Positions 34,711 to 43,408 of a stretch of DNA of 50,845 nt are shown here, piece by piece. The number at the start of each line of letters is the position of its first letter. Position 1 is the first letter of the stretch. The translations under genes were made by a program, and so were the position numbers. The notes beneath the pieces were generated by a model, which had not been told where the DNA came from, did no database searches, and saw only the letters and a program-made list of their open reading frames with translations. Source of the stretch: [Collinsella] massiliensis (GTDB lineage: Bacteria; Actinomycetota; Coriobacteriia; Coriobacteriales; Coriobacteriaceae); assembly GCA_000333815.1 (NCBI GenBank), contig CAPI01000011.1, positions 1-50,845 on the forward strand. The letters run 5' to 3'.

Positions 34711-34782
34711 AAAAGCCTTGTCGCAATCTGGCAGGGCGTGCCAGAAACGTGCCAGAACCAGCCGGTTGGGCGACAAGCTTTT
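34711..34782 (-). promoter_or_regulatory. Nested inverted-repeat element in the Tad operon leader
   Basis: An outer stem AAAAGCCTTGTCGC (34711-34724) pairs with GCGACAAGCTTTT (34770-34782) apart from one bulged base. Inside lie TCTGGCA-GGGCG-TGCCAGA (34727-34745), an extra half-site TGCCAGA (34750-34756) and AACC-AGCC-GGTT (34756-34767). As RNA it could fold into a branched structure; as DNA the repeats could be operator sites. It ends 98 nt before the rcpC start. I do not recognise a riboswitch class. Confidence 0.5.
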
Positions 34783-34904
34783 CTAAAGCGCTTCACGCCG
34801 CGCTGACCTGCGCAATCGATTAAAAAATGCAGTTTTCCTTGCTATGTATGCACGCGACGCTGCGCACATTTCCCCACGCGCGCCCGAGCGGCCCCGCCCG
34901 CCCC

Positions 34905-36056
34905 CTACAGATGGATATCCGGGTCGAGGCTCTGGGAGCTCACGCGCATCTCCTCGGCGAGGCCGCGGAACACCTCGAGGCGCAGCTCGTCGATCTCACC
35001 CGCCTCGACCGCCGCACGCACCGAGCACCCCGGCTCATGGGTGTGCGTGCAATCGTTGAAGCGGCAGCCGCGCGATGCGACGACGACCTCGGGAAACGTC
35101 CGCGCGAGGCCGCGCTCGTGCCCCACGAGCGGCAGGCTCCGCAACCCGGGCGCATCGGCGATGACTCCGTTCTCGCCCGGCAGCTTCACCATCACGCGCG
35201 CCACCGTGGTATGCCGACCGGCATCGTCGCGCGCGCGGACCGCGCCCGTCTCGAGCGCCTCGTGCCCGAGCAGCGCGTTGAGCAGCGTCGACTTGCCCGC
35301 GCCCGATTCCCCCAGAATCATCGCGCAGGTCTTCGGCGGGACGCAGGAGCGTACCTCGTCGAGGCCCGCACCCGTCGCGGACGAGGTCACGACCACGCGC
35401 ACCCCCTCGCCCACGAGCCGCCGGACGCGCCCGAGCTCGCGCGCGAGCCCATCGGCATCGCAACGGTCTGCCTTCGTGAGCACCATGACCGGCGTCGCGC
35501 CGCAATCCTCCGCGAGCACGAGCGACCGGGCGATGCGGCCCAGCAGCACCTCGCCGGCACCGAGCGGCTGCACGATGAGAATGGTATCGACGTTCGCGCA
35601 CAGCACCTGGCGCTCGCCCCGGTTCTTGCCGCGCCAGCGCTCGAACACCGTGCGCCGGGGCAGGACGTGCTCGATCACGCCCATATCGTGGCCGGGGGCA
35701 AGGCGCACCGCCACCCAGTCCCCCACGGCGGGCAGCAGGACCTCCTCCTCACCGCGGCGCTTGGCGAAGCCCACGGCGTGCTCGGCGCGCAGCGTCTCGT
35801 GCTCGGTTGCCACCAAGGGAAACCCGCGGTCGAGGCGCACGACGCAGCCGAGCCGCATCTGCGCGGGGTCCTCGGCGGTCGCGCAGAACGCGTCGAAGGC
35901 GGCGCGCTGCGCATCGTCGAGCCGCAGATCGTCGAAGGCGGGCACGTCGTGCAGCGCATCGATCTTCGGGAGCGCGGCGACCACCTGCGCCTCGCTCGCA
36001 GCAGACGACCGGCGCCTCCCGCCGCGCGCCGACATTTTACGTGCCCGCTTCGCCAT
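34905..36056 (-). CDS. rsgA: Ribosome small subunit-dependent GTPase RsgA
   Basis: 383 aa circularly permuted GTPase that helps mature the 30S subunit. A basic N-terminal tail precedes the OB domain (VGDWVAVRL). Permuted GTPase motifs follow in order: G4 (LTKAD), G5-like (TSSATG), G1 (GESGAGKST), G2 (GRHTT) and G3 (DAPG). The zinc-binding knuckle C-x4-C-x-H-x4-C (CRFNDCTHTHEPGC) is intact. The tail (1-22, KRARKMSARGGRRRSS) is longer and more basic than usual. It starts 9 nt after the zinc-ribbon gene. Confidence 0.95.
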   Translation of the reverse strand: MAKRARKMSARGGRRRSSAASEAQVVAALPKIDALHDVPAFDDLRLDDAQRAAFDAFCATAEDPAQMRLGCVVRLDRGFPLVATEHETLRAEHAVGFAKRRGEEEVLLPAVGDWVAVRLAPGHDMGVIEHVLPRRTVFERWRGKNRGERQVLCANVDTILIVQPLGAGEVLLGRIARSLVLAEDCGATPVMVLTKADRCDADGLARELGRVRRLVGEGVRVVVTSSATGAGLDEVRSCVPPKTCAMILGESGAGKSTLLNALLGHEALETGAVRARDDAGRHTTVARVMVKLPGENGVIADAPGLRSLPLVGHERGLARTFPEVVVASRGCRFNDCTHTHEPGCSVRAAVEAGEIDELRLEVFRGLAEEMRVSSQSLDPDIHL

Positions 36057-36065
36057 ACCCAGCCG

Positions 36066-36647
36066 TTAGCCCACGATCAGCGGGACGCCGCAGTCCGCGC
36101 AGAAGTTCATGTCGTCGTCCCAGATCTTGCCGCACTGCGGGCAGCGCTTGTGCACCTCGACCGGCTCGGGCGCGAACAGCTCCTCGACGGGATGCGCGCA
36201 CCCAGGGCAGAACTTGAAGTGCGGCTCGATGACGCTACCGCACACGGGGCAGATCAGGGTCTCCGCAGGCTGCGGGGCGGGCTCCTCGGCCGGCGCGGCT
36301 TCCTCGACGACGGCCGCGCCCGCGGCTTCCACCACGACCTCGCCCGCTGCCTGCGCCTCGGCCTCCGCCTGCGCGGCAGCCGCCAGCGCTGCGGCCTCTG
36401 CCGCCTCGCGCGCACGGACCTCCTCGATGCGGGCATGCAGCCCGGCAAGCTGCTCGTCCAGCTCGGCGATGAGCTGCCGCTTCGCCTCGATACCAGCCTC
36501 GAGCTGCGCGATCGACGCCTGCGTCTGCTCGATGAGCAGCTTCTCGCGCTCGACCTCGGCCGTCGCGTCGTCGACATCGGTGTGCGCAGCCGCTAGCGTG
36601 CGCTCGAGCTCGGCGACCTGCTGCTCAAGCTCCTGAATCTCGTCCAT
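36066..36647 (-). CDS. Coiled-coil protein with two C-terminal zinc ribbons
   Basis: 193 aa from the ATG at 36647 (MDEIQELEQQVAELE), with GGAGG nine bases upstream. Residues 1-80 form a long coiled coil and 80-128 are Ala/Glu-rich. Then come two treble-clef ribbons, CPVCGSVIEPHFKFCPGC and CPQCGKIWDDDMNFCADC. No catalytic motif is visible. Such proteins are often scaffolds or nucleic-acid or ribosome contacts, but no function can be assigned. Probably cotranscribed with rsgA. Confidence 0.8.
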   Translation of the reverse strand: MDEIQELEQQVAELERTLAAAHTDVDDATAEVEREKLLIEQTQASIAQLEAGIEAKRQLIAELDEQLAGLHARIEEVRAREAAEAAALAAAAQAEAEAQAAGEVVVEAAGAAVVEEAAPAEEPAPQPAETLICPVCGSVIEPHFKFCPGCAHPVEELFAPEPVEVHKRCPQCGKIWDDDMNFCADCGVPLIVG

Positions 36648-36910
36648 TGCCAACCGCCTCCCATGCGCGGGCGCGTCCGCCAGCCTTCGCGCCCCATCAA
36701 GCGTACCGTTGCGCCTATTGTCTCACGAAGCGCCCCGCCCGCGCGCCTGAACTCCGTTTGGATACACACGGCCGCGAGTCCCGTACCGCCCCCCCCCGGC
36801 GCGAAGCGCCCGAGCCCGCCACAACTCCGTGCCTTCCACTGCCCTACCACCGCGTCCATCCCGCGCGCGAGCGAAGCGATGCGCGCGCCGCCGCCGATAG
36901 CGAAAACGAA

Positions 36911-36991
36911 GGGGCTCCCCGGGGCTTCCTCCGAGCGATTCCGCAGCCGCGAAGCGGCGAGGACAAGCGAGGAGGAAACCCGGGGAGCCCC
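36911..36991 (-). terminator. Long hairpin downstream of the P-type ATPase
   Basis: GGGGCTCCCCGGGGCTTCC (from 36911) pairs with GGAAACCCGGGGAGCCCC (to 36991) over about 20 bp. An inner GCCGC-GAA-GCGGC hairpin lies in the 38-nt loop. On the minus strand it is followed by TTCGTTTTC and lies 31 nt past the ATPase stop. It is larger than a usual terminator and could be a mobile palindrome. The rest of 36648-36910 shows no gene. Confidence 0.6.
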
Positions 36992-37021
36992 GAGTGGGAC
37001 GGTTATGTCACGCGGCGGCGC

Positions 37022-39703
37022 TTACTTCTCCTTCTCCACCGCGCGCATGATGGCCTTGTAGATCTCCACGAGCGGGATGATCAGGAAGCCGAGCGCGAGC
37101 GCCGTGATCATGCCCTTGGGCTCGAGGTGCTCCACGCCGAAGAAGATCATCGAGAGCGCGTCGACCTCGACCACGATGAGCGTGAGCACGAGCGCCAGGA
37201 ACGCGGCACCCCACAGCCACTTGTTCTGCTTCTTCATATGGAAGATGCTGGCGCGGCGGCTGCGCATGTTGAAGCAGTGGAAGATCTCGACCATGTTGAG
37301 CGTGATGAACGCCATCATGACACCCTCTTCGTCGGCCATGCTGGTCGCGAGCTGGCTGAGGTCGATCTCGCCCAGGTCGAAGTACACGCCGCAGAAGAAG
37401 CTGACGAGCACGAGCACGGTGATCATGAGGCCCTGCACCACGGTGTCGAAGCCCATGTGGCCGGCGAACACGCCGTCGGAGGCATTACGCGGCTTGCGCT
37501 TCATCACGTCGCCCTCGGCGTCCTCCATGCCGAGCGCGAGCGCCGGGAAGCAGTCGGTCACGAGGTTCACCCAGAGCAGCTGGATGGGCTGGAACAGCGT
37601 GAAGCCCATGAGCGTGGCCGCGAAGACCGAGAACACCTCGGCGAGGTTCGCGGAGAGCAGGAACTGGATGACCTTGCGGATGTTGTCGTAGATGCGGCGA
37701 CCCTCTTCGCAGGCGTTGATGATCGTGGCGAAGTTGTCGTCCGCGAGCACCATGTCGGCGACGTTCTTGGTGACGTCGGTGCCGGTGATGCCCATGCCGA
37801 TGCCGATGTTCGCGTGCTTGATGGACGGGGCGTCGTTCACGCCGTCGCCGGTCATGGCGACGATCTTGTCGCGCGACTTCCACGCCTCGACGATGCGCGT
37901 CTTGTGCTCGGGCTGGACGCGCGCGTACACGCCGTACTGCTCGATGCGCTCGTCGAGCTCCTCGTCGGACATCTTGTCGAGCTCGACGCCGGTGATGGCC
38001 TGGTCGCGGCTCTCGACGATGCCGAGGTTCTTCGCGATGGCCACGGCGGTGTCCACGTGGTCGCCCGTGATCATGACGGTGCGGATGCCCGCGCCGTGCG
38101 CCTCGGCGATGGCCGGGGCCACCTCGGGACGCTCGGGGTCGATCATGCCGGAGAGGCCGCAGAACACGAGGTCGTGCTCGAGCGCCTCGGCGCTGAAGTC
38201 GACCGGCTTCTCCATATAGGTGCGGCTGGAGAGGGCGAGCACGCGGAGCGCCTCGTCGGCCATGGCCTTGTTGGCGGCAAGCAGCTGCTCGCGGCGCTCG
38301 TCGGTCATGGGGACGACCTCGCCGTCCTGCCAGATGTGCGTGCAGAGGTTCAGGATGACGTCGGGCGCACCCTTCGTGTACTGCTCGAAGCTGCCGTCGG
38401 CCTCCTCGACCACCACGGACATCATCTTGCGGCCGGAATCGAACGGGGCCTCGCCCACGCGCGGGTGCTCGACGTCGAGCCCGGTCATGCCGGCCTTGGC
38501 GGCGTCGTTCACGAGCGCGCACTCGGTGGGCTCGCCCACGGCCTCGCCGGCCTCCTCGTCCCACTTCGCGTCGGAGCACAGCGCCATGCCGGCGAGCAGC
38601 TTCTCCTCGGAGGAGGCGAGCTCGTGCTTCACGACCGTCATCTTGTTCTGCGTGAGGGTGCCGGTCTTATCCGAGCAAATGACCTGCGTGCAGCCGAGCG
38701 TCTCGACGGCGCTGAGGTTGCGGATGATGGCCTGGCGCTTCGCCATCTTGGTGACGCCGATGGAAAGTACGATGGTCACGACGGCGACGAGGCCCTCGGG
38801 GATGGCGGCGACGGCGAGCGACACGGCCACCATGAAGGTGTCGAGCAGCATGTGCGGCTCGGCCATGACGGTGCCGAAGCCGGCGCGGAGCACGTCGACG
38901 GCGAAGACGACCACGCAGATGACGATGACCAGGACGGTGAGGATCTTCGAGAGCTCGGCGAGCTTCATCTGGAGCGGCGTGAGCTCTTCCTTGGCGTCGT
39001 TGAGGGCGCCGGCGATCTTGCCCATCTCGGTGTCCATGCCGGTGCTGCAGACCACGGCCTTGCCGCGGCCGTACACCACGGTGGAGCCCATGTAGCACAT
39101 GTTCTTGCGGTCGCCGAGCGGCACGTCGTCGGAATCCTTGTCGAGGGTGATGGCCTCGGTGCTCTTCTCCACCGGGACGGACTCGCCCGTGAGGGCGGCC
39201 TCCTCGATCTTCATGGACGCGCTCTCGAGCACGCGGCAGTCCGCGGGCACGGCGTCGCCGGCCTCGAGCAGGATGATGTCGCCGGGCACGAGATCGGAGG
39301 AATGCAGGGTGATCAGCTTACCGTCGCGGATGACCTTGGACTGGGCGGCGCTCATCTCCTGCAGGGCGGCGAGCGCCTCCTCGCTCTTGGCTTCCTGGAT
39401 GACGCCGAGGGCGGAGTTGATGATGACGACCGCCATGATGATGATGACGTCAGCCCACTCGGACTCGCCCTGGATCATGCCGGTCACGGCCGAGATGACC
39501 GCGGCGACGATGAGCATGATGACCATGGGGTCGGCCATCTGCTGGAAGAAGCGGATCCACAGCGGCGTCTTCTCTTCTTCCTTGAGCTTGTTGGGTCCGT
39601 ACTTCGCTTCGCGCTTCTGCGCTTCGGCCGAGGTGAGACCCGTTTCCGCATTCGTGGACTGCTCTTTGAGCACGTCCTCTGTGGAAGCAAGGTATTCCTT
39701 CAA
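37022..39703 (-). CDS. Calcium-type cation-transporting P-type ATPase
   Basis: 893 aa from a TTG start at 39703 (MKEYLASTEDVL), chosen because GGAGG lies seven bases before it; no upstream ATG has a site. P2-type (PMCA/SERCA-like) layout: cation ATPase N-domain, actuator motif TGES, M4 AIPEGL, phosphorylation motif SDKTGTLTQNK, hinge MTGDGVNDAPS and M6 NLVTDCFPALALGME. It probably exports Ca2+; Mn2+ cannot be excluded. Monocistronic, divergent from pyk, with a long hairpin after it. Confidence 0.93.
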   Translation of the reverse strand: MKEYLASTEDVLKEQSTNAETGLTSAEAQKREAKYGPNKLKEEEKTPLWIRFFQQMADPMVIMLIVAAVISAVTGMIQGESEWADVIIIMAVVIINSALGVIQEAKSEEALAALQEMSAAQSKVIRDGKLITLHSSDLVPGDIILLEAGDAVPADCRVLESASMKIEEAALTGESVPVEKSTEAITLDKDSDDVPLGDRKNMCYMGSTVVYGRGKAVVCSTGMDTEMGKIAGALNDAKEELTPLQMKLAELSKILTVLVIVICVVVFAVDVLRAGFGTVMAEPHMLLDTFMVAVSLAVAAIPEGLVAVVTIVLSIGVTKMAKRQAIIRNLSAVETLGCTQVICSDKTGTLTQNKMTVVKHELASSEEKLLAGMALCSDAKWDEEAGEAVGEPTECALVNDAAKAGMTGLDVEHPRVGEAPFDSGRKMMSVVVEEADGSFEQYTKGAPDVILNLCTHIWQDGEVVPMTDERREQLLAANKAMADEALRVLALSSRTYMEKPVDFSAEALEHDLVFCGLSGMIDPERPEVAPAIAEAHGAGIRTVMITGDHVDTAVAIAKNLGIVESRDQAITGVELDKMSDEELDERIEQYGVYARVQPEHKTRIVEAWKSRDKIVAMTGDGVNDAPSIKHANIGIGMGITGTDVTKNVADMVLADDNFATIINACEEGRRIYDNIRKVIQFLLSANLAEVFSVFAATLMGFTLFQPIQLLWVNLVTDCFPALALGMEDAEGDVMKRKPRNASDGVFAGHMGFDTVVQGLMITVLVLVSFFCGVYFDLGEIDLSQLATSMADEEGVMMAFITLNMVEIFHCFNMRSRRASIFHMKKQNKWLWGAAFLALVLTLIVVEVDALSMIFFGVEHLEPKGMITALALGFLIIPLVEIYKAIMRAVEKEK

Positions 39704-39890
39704 ATGTATCCCTCCTGATACATAGGAACGACGGGCGCAGATGCGCCCCGATACGACCATGGCTCCCGATCATAATTCCAGGAAGGCAAGGGCTCGCCAC
39801 GTAAACTTATATATTAGCTGAATTGAGATCGGGGTAGCAGTAAAATCCTGCCTTTTTGGGCTGCGGAACAAGCGGCGCTGGGTCGCACCG

Positions 39891-39921
39891 ATGTAAAAAC
39901 ACCCCAGGGGTAATTTTACAT
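39891..39921. repeat. 31-bp CCCCAGGGG palindrome, copy C
   Basis: ATGTAAAAAC-ACCCCAGGGG-TAATTTTACAT, matching copies A and B in length, ends and core. It lies between the divergent ATPase and pyk genes. Confidence 0.85.
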
Positions 39922-39983
39922 GGGATGCCGGTTGGCCGACCGGCGCGACCTTTCGCCCAAATCCACGAAAGCGCCTCGATTTT

Positions 39984-40052
39984 GGTAATAAATCGGTAAT
40001 CGGTCGAAATTCTCCGATGAACGGCGTATTTCGAGCCCGTTTCACCTATAAT
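39984..40052 (+). promoter_or_regulatory. Promoter region of pyruvate kinase
   Basis: A consensus TATAAT sits at 40047-40052, 55 nt before the pyk ATG, with no clear -35. Two GGTAAT direct repeats (39984-39989 and 39995-40000), 11 bp apart, lie upstream and could be a regulator site. Nothing else is evident in the 39704-40107 gap apart from palindrome copy C. Confidence 0.4.
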
Positions 40053-40107
40053 GCACACACCAGAAAGACGTATCGAGCCGTTTACGACACCGATAATGGA
40101 GGTCTGC

Positions 40108-41580
40108 ATGTATAAACGCACGAAAATCGTCTGCACGATGGGACCCGCCTGCGACAACGACGAGACGCTGCGCGAGATGATGAAGGCGGGTATGAATATC
40201 GCTCGCTTCAACTTTTCCCACGGTGACTACGCCGAGCACCACGAGCGCATCGAGCGCGTCCGCCGCATCGCCGCCGAGCTCGACATGACGATCGGCATCC
40301 TGCTCGACACCAAGGGTCCCGAGGTCCGCACCGGCCTGCTCGAGGGCCACAAGAAGGTCGCCGTCAAGACCGGTGACAAGATCATCGTCACCGCGCGTCC
40401 CACGTCCGAGGACTTCCTGGGTAACGCTGGCCACATCTCCCTCGACTATCTCGACCTCCCCAGCGAGGTCGAAGCCGGCTCGCGCATCCTCATCGACGAC
40501 GGCATCGTCGAGCTCGTCGTGGAGAGCGTCGACGGCCAGGACATGCACTGCGTCGTCAAGAACGACGGCGAGATCGGCGAGCGCAAGGGCGTGAACCTCC
40601 CCAACGTCGAGATCGGCCTGCCCGCCATTACCGAGCGCGACCGCGCCGACATCCTCTTCGGCCTGAAGGAGGGCATCGACTACATCGCGGCCTCCTTCAT
40701 CCGCAACGGCGCCGCCGTGCGCGAGATCCGCGAGCTCTGCCGTGAGAACGGCGGCGAGCACGTGGGCATCTTCCCCAAGATCGAGTGCGCGCTGGGCGTC
40801 CAGAACTTCGACGAGATCCTGAAGGCGTCCGATGGCATCATGGTCGCCCGCGGCGACCTGGGCATCGAGATCGCGCCCGAGCTCGTGCCGCACCTGCAGA
40901 AGAAGATGATCAAGAAGTGCAACGCCGCGTACAAGCCGGTCATTACCGCCACGCAGATGCTCGACTCCATGATCCGCAACCCGCGCCCCACGCGCGCCGA
41001 GGTCGCCGACGTCGCCAACGCCATCTATGACGGCACCGACGCCGTGATGCTCTCCGGCGAGTCCGCGGCCGGCAAGTACCCGGTCGAGGCCGTGCGCATG
41101 CAGGCGAGCATCGCGCACGAAACCGAGCAGTACCTGGGCCTGCACGCCGAGCTCAAGGTGCCCGAGGGCAGCCAGAGCACGCGCGTCATCAACAACGTCG
41201 TGGGCCTCTCAGCCGTGAACATGGCCACCACCGTGGGCGCGAAGTGCATCATCTGCCCCACCACCACCGGCCGCACGGCGCGCCTCATCTCGCATTTCCG
41301 CCCCGCCGTCCCGGTCGTGGCGTTCTCGCGCCACCAGTGGGCCGTGCAGAAGATGCTCATGTACTGGGGCATCGAGCCGCACCTCGCCGCCATCACGCAG
41401 GGCAGCAGCGTCGACGACACGGTGGCCAAGGCCATCGAGACCGCCAAGGAGCGCGGCTACGTGGAGCCCGGCGACGTCACCGTCGTGACCGTCGGCGACC
41501 CCAAGACCGCCGTCGACTCCACCCTCGGCGACGGCAAGCGCAGCTCAACGAACGTGGTCTACGTCGCTCAGGTGCGCTAA
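40108..41580 (+). CDS. pyk: Pyruvate kinase
   Basis: 490 aa from the ATG at 40108 (MYKRTKIVCTMGPACDN), with GGAGG five bases upstream. It converts phosphoenolpyruvate and ADP to pyruvate and ATP at the end of glycolysis. TIM-barrel motifs are RFNFSHG, DTKGPEVRTG, IFPKIECALG, MVARGDLGIEI and the TATQMLDSM loop; SGESAAGKYPVEAV follows. The C-terminal allosteric domain (GRTARLISHFRPAVPVVAF) is complete. Monocistronic. Confidence 0.97.
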   Translation: MYKRTKIVCTMGPACDNDETLREMMKAGMNIARFNFSHGDYAEHHERIERVRRIAAELDMTIGILLDTKGPEVRTGLLEGHKKVAVKTGDKIIVTARPTSEDFLGNAGHISLDYLDLPSEVEAGSRILIDDGIVELVVESVDGQDMHCVVKNDGEIGERKGVNLPNVEIGLPAITERDRADILFGLKEGIDYIAASFIRNGAAVREIRELCRENGGEHVGIFPKIECALGVQNFDEILKASDGIMVARGDLGIEIAPELVPHLQKKMIKKCNAAYKPVITATQMLDSMIRNPRPTRAEVADVANAIYDGTDAVMLSGESAAGKYPVEAVRMQASIAHETEQYLGLHAELKVPEGSQSTRVINNVVGLSAVNMATTVGAKCIICPTTTGRTARLISHFRPAVPVVAFSRHQWAVQKMLMYWGIEPHLAAITQGSSVDDTVAKAIETAKERGYVEPGDVTVVTVGDPKTAVDSTLGDGKRSSTNVVYVAQVR

Positions 41581-41753
41581 GCGCGACTGACGCCGGGTAG
41601 CGCATGGCAGATGCGTGCGCCCCGCGAGCACTTGACCCTTTTACGCCCCGTATGGCAGACGCCGTGAGCGTCGAACCCGTTTTTTCGATGTCCGAGAAGC
41701 GGGTTACGCCATGCGGGGCGGTTCTGTTTTCAAATGGGAGCATTGCTGCGGAC

Positions 41754-41893
41754 GTTCGAGCCTTGATACTGTGTGGGATTTCGGAAATGCCGAGTAGAGA
41801 CTCGATTCTCTTGGCAAAACCGCAGCTTACAGACACTCGTGATGGCCGTGTACTCGGTCCCTGGCAAATCCCACTCAGTTTCGAGCCCCGAAC
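41754..41893. repeat. ~140-bp palindromic element, copy 2
   Basis: The left arm starts GTTCGAGCCTTGATACTG and the right arm ends CTCAGTTTCGAGCCCCGAAC. The arms pair imperfectly over about 30 bp, with an inner CCGAGTA/TACTCGG pair. It is in the same orientation as copy 3. The right arm overlaps the last codons and stop of the leftward gene at 41875. Confidence 0.8.
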
Positions 41894-42990
41894 TTGCTTT
41901 GCTCCCTCGACACACGCTGAATCTCCCCGAGATTCCACCAATCTATCGACAAATCCGCCAGCAACGATCGCTCTGCGCGCTTGAGCCCTTTGCTTTTTGG
42001 CTTCAGGTCGACATGCAATAGCCCGGCAATGCACTTCGCCGTGTCATCCAGATGGTATTCGTCTTTGAGCTGCCGCGAGCGCAGGCGCAAAACAGTGTGC
42101 CCCATACTCTGGAGCGCCATCGCTCGGTTATCATCCTCTGCAGCCCGCTCTCCACCGTGATAGGCATTTCCCTGGCACTCGACGATAAGCGGAGGGCGCC
42201 GCTCGTCACCTTCGAAATACAAATCCGCAAAGCACGTCCGCTCGGTGCATATCCTTCTGGCCTGAGCAGATAGCGGTATCGGATGGTTAAGCTCGAGCGG
42301 AGCAAAGCCTTGCCCGCCCCGGCGCCTCGGCATACCCAGGAGCATTGCCGCCCGCACCTCGAACGGCGACGACGCCATGCCATACACGTCGCGAGCAGCT
42401 GCTTTGAGCCTGCCCACTCCCGGCACTCCCTCCACGCTCGAAACGAAGCGATTGAAATCGTTCCACTGGATAAGGGGAGGACGCTTCCATAAATCCGTGA
42501 GGTCGCCGTCGGCATCCAAAGCTGGAACCCATCCGTCTACCGTAGACAGCGTATTCGAATCTATCTTGCTTTGGAGAGCCTCCCGCACCTCCTCCGTAGG
42601 CCTATACACCGTGAAGTTGCCCATGAACTCGTATAGCAGCATGGTGAGCTGATGCGTGGAAAGCCAGCGTCCCAGGCTCATGAGCGTAAACATCGGTGAT
42701 GTTACCGAGAAGCCATGCTCGGTATCCCAGATCATCCCAGGAAGAACCTCGTTCGCCCATACGTGGTATATGAACGAATCCGAGGGGTAACCCACGCGCT
42801 TCTCTGATATAAGCAAGTGAAACGGCGGAGCCATCGATCCGCACGGGCTCTCGCCGGCGTTTGCGCTCCGCGCAACCCAACGCTTTCCCTGCTCGTAATC
42901 GAGGTCGAGATAGTGCTCATATAGAGCGTGTACCTCAGGGGGAGTCCTGAAGTACTTGAGAGCCGTTGTATGTGAAAAGACCGCGCACAT
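41875..42990 (-). CDS. DUF559/Vsr-like PD-(D/E)XK protein with AbiEi-like N-terminus
   Basis: 371 aa. The N-terminus VFSHTTALKYF recalls AbiEi-type proteins. Residues 208-310 (SSPFEVRAAMLLGMPRRRGG...ICTERTCFADLYFEG...LIVECQGNAYHGG) look like a DUF559/Vsr-like nuclease fold. Candidate metal ligands are D256 and E271-C-Q273. GC is clearly lower than the neighbours, suggesting transfer. Its final residues (FGARN) and TGA stop lie inside element copy 2, so the original C-terminus may have been replaced. Copy 3 lies upstream in the same orientation. No restriction or methylase partner is nearby. Function unknown; defence or toxin-antitoxin is a guess. The ribosome site is weak. Confidence 0.75.
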   Translation of the reverse strand: MCAVFSHTTALKYFRTPPEVHALYEHYLDLDYEQGKRWVARSANAGESPCGSMAPPFHLLISEKRVGYPSDSFIYHVWANEVLPGMIWDTEHGFSVTSPMFTLMSLGRWLSTHQLTMLLYEFMGNFTVYRPTEEVREALQSKIDSNTLSTVDGWVPALDADGDLTDLWKRPPLIQWNDFNRFVSSVEGVPGVGRLKAAARDVYGMASSPFEVRAAMLLGMPRRRGGQGFAPLELNHPIPLSAQARRICTERTCFADLYFEGDERRPPLIVECQGNAYHGGERAAEDDNRAMALQSMGHTVLRLRSRQLKDEYHLDDTAKCIAGLLHVDLKPKSKGLKRAERSLLADLSIDWWNLGEIQRVSREQSKFGARN

Positions 42991-43194
42991 GAGCAGAGCT
43001 TAGCAACCGGACAAACGGATTGGCTCCTGAACGAAAAAGTATTCACGCGCGACCTTGCACGTATCTGACACGGGGATGACAGATTATCATCGTCGCAGGT
43101 AGATGCGTTGTTATTGTGGCAGTTTTTGTAATACCAGTGGTTCTTCGATTTTTAGATTATGCACAGCGGCGGTGCGTCGACCCGAAGAAAAGAT

Positions 43195-43334
43195 GTTCGA
43201 GCCTTGATACTGTGTGGAATTCCGGAAATGCCGAGTAGCCGCCCGCGCGTCACAGGAAACGACCAGCTCACATCGAGCCGAACCGAGCCTCTACTCACGC
43301 GATGGAAAATCCCACACAGTATCGAGGCTCGAAT
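43195..43334. repeat. ~140-bp palindromic element, copy 3
   Basis: GTTCGAGCCTTGATACTGTG at the left and CACAGTATCGAGGCTCGAA at the right form a nearly perfect terminal inverted repeat, with inner GAGTAG/CTACTC. It shares GGAAATGCCGAGTAG and a central CAGCT-C/T-ACA with copy 2. The 42991-43194 interval beside it is AT-rich and holds no gene that I see. Confidence 0.8.
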
Positions 43335-43404
43335 GTGTTCGGGGGCCACGCAGCACGGCCAACGCGGCCGCAGCCAGCGCGGCCAGCACGGCCAACACGC
43401 CCAC
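43291..43404 (-). CDS. Possible 37-aa hydrophobic peptide ending in element copy 3
   Basis: A GTG four bases after the stop of the upstream gene opens a frame reading MGVLAVLAALAAAALAVLRG (a membrane helix), then a tail encoded by the palindromic element. The GGGGTAGGG just before it could be a ribosome site. The Ala/Leu run may simply be GC-rich repeat sequence. Low certainty. Confidence 0.25.
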   Translation of the reverse strand: MGVLAVLAALAAAALAVLRGPRTHSSLDTVWDFPSRE

Positions 43405-43408
43405 GGCC

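Noticed and set aside
34740-34757. Sigma-54-like -24/-12 sequence (TGGCACG-N4-TGGC on the minus strand) before the Tad operon
   Set aside because: The -12 half is off consensus, no enhancer-binding activator is nearby, and RpoN is not expected in Actinobacteria. The bases are better explained by the TCTGGCA/TGCCAGA dyad.
34711-34782. tRNA-like gene suggested by length (72 nt) and branched folding
   Set aside because: The outer stem is 13 bp, there is no anticodon or T-loop consensus, and no CCA.
36647-39718. Very long plus-strand open frame (about 1,020 codons) opposite the P-type ATPase
   Set aside because: It is a GC-rich antisense shadow full of His/Asp/Arg/Val. The minus strand carries an intact, motif-complete ATPase. 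The same applies to the plus-strand frames over the permease (66-2612), htpG and pheT.
41754-43334. Composite transposon or insertion sequence
   Set aside because: No transposase or integrase frame lies between or beside the two element copies, and no target duplication could be confirmed.
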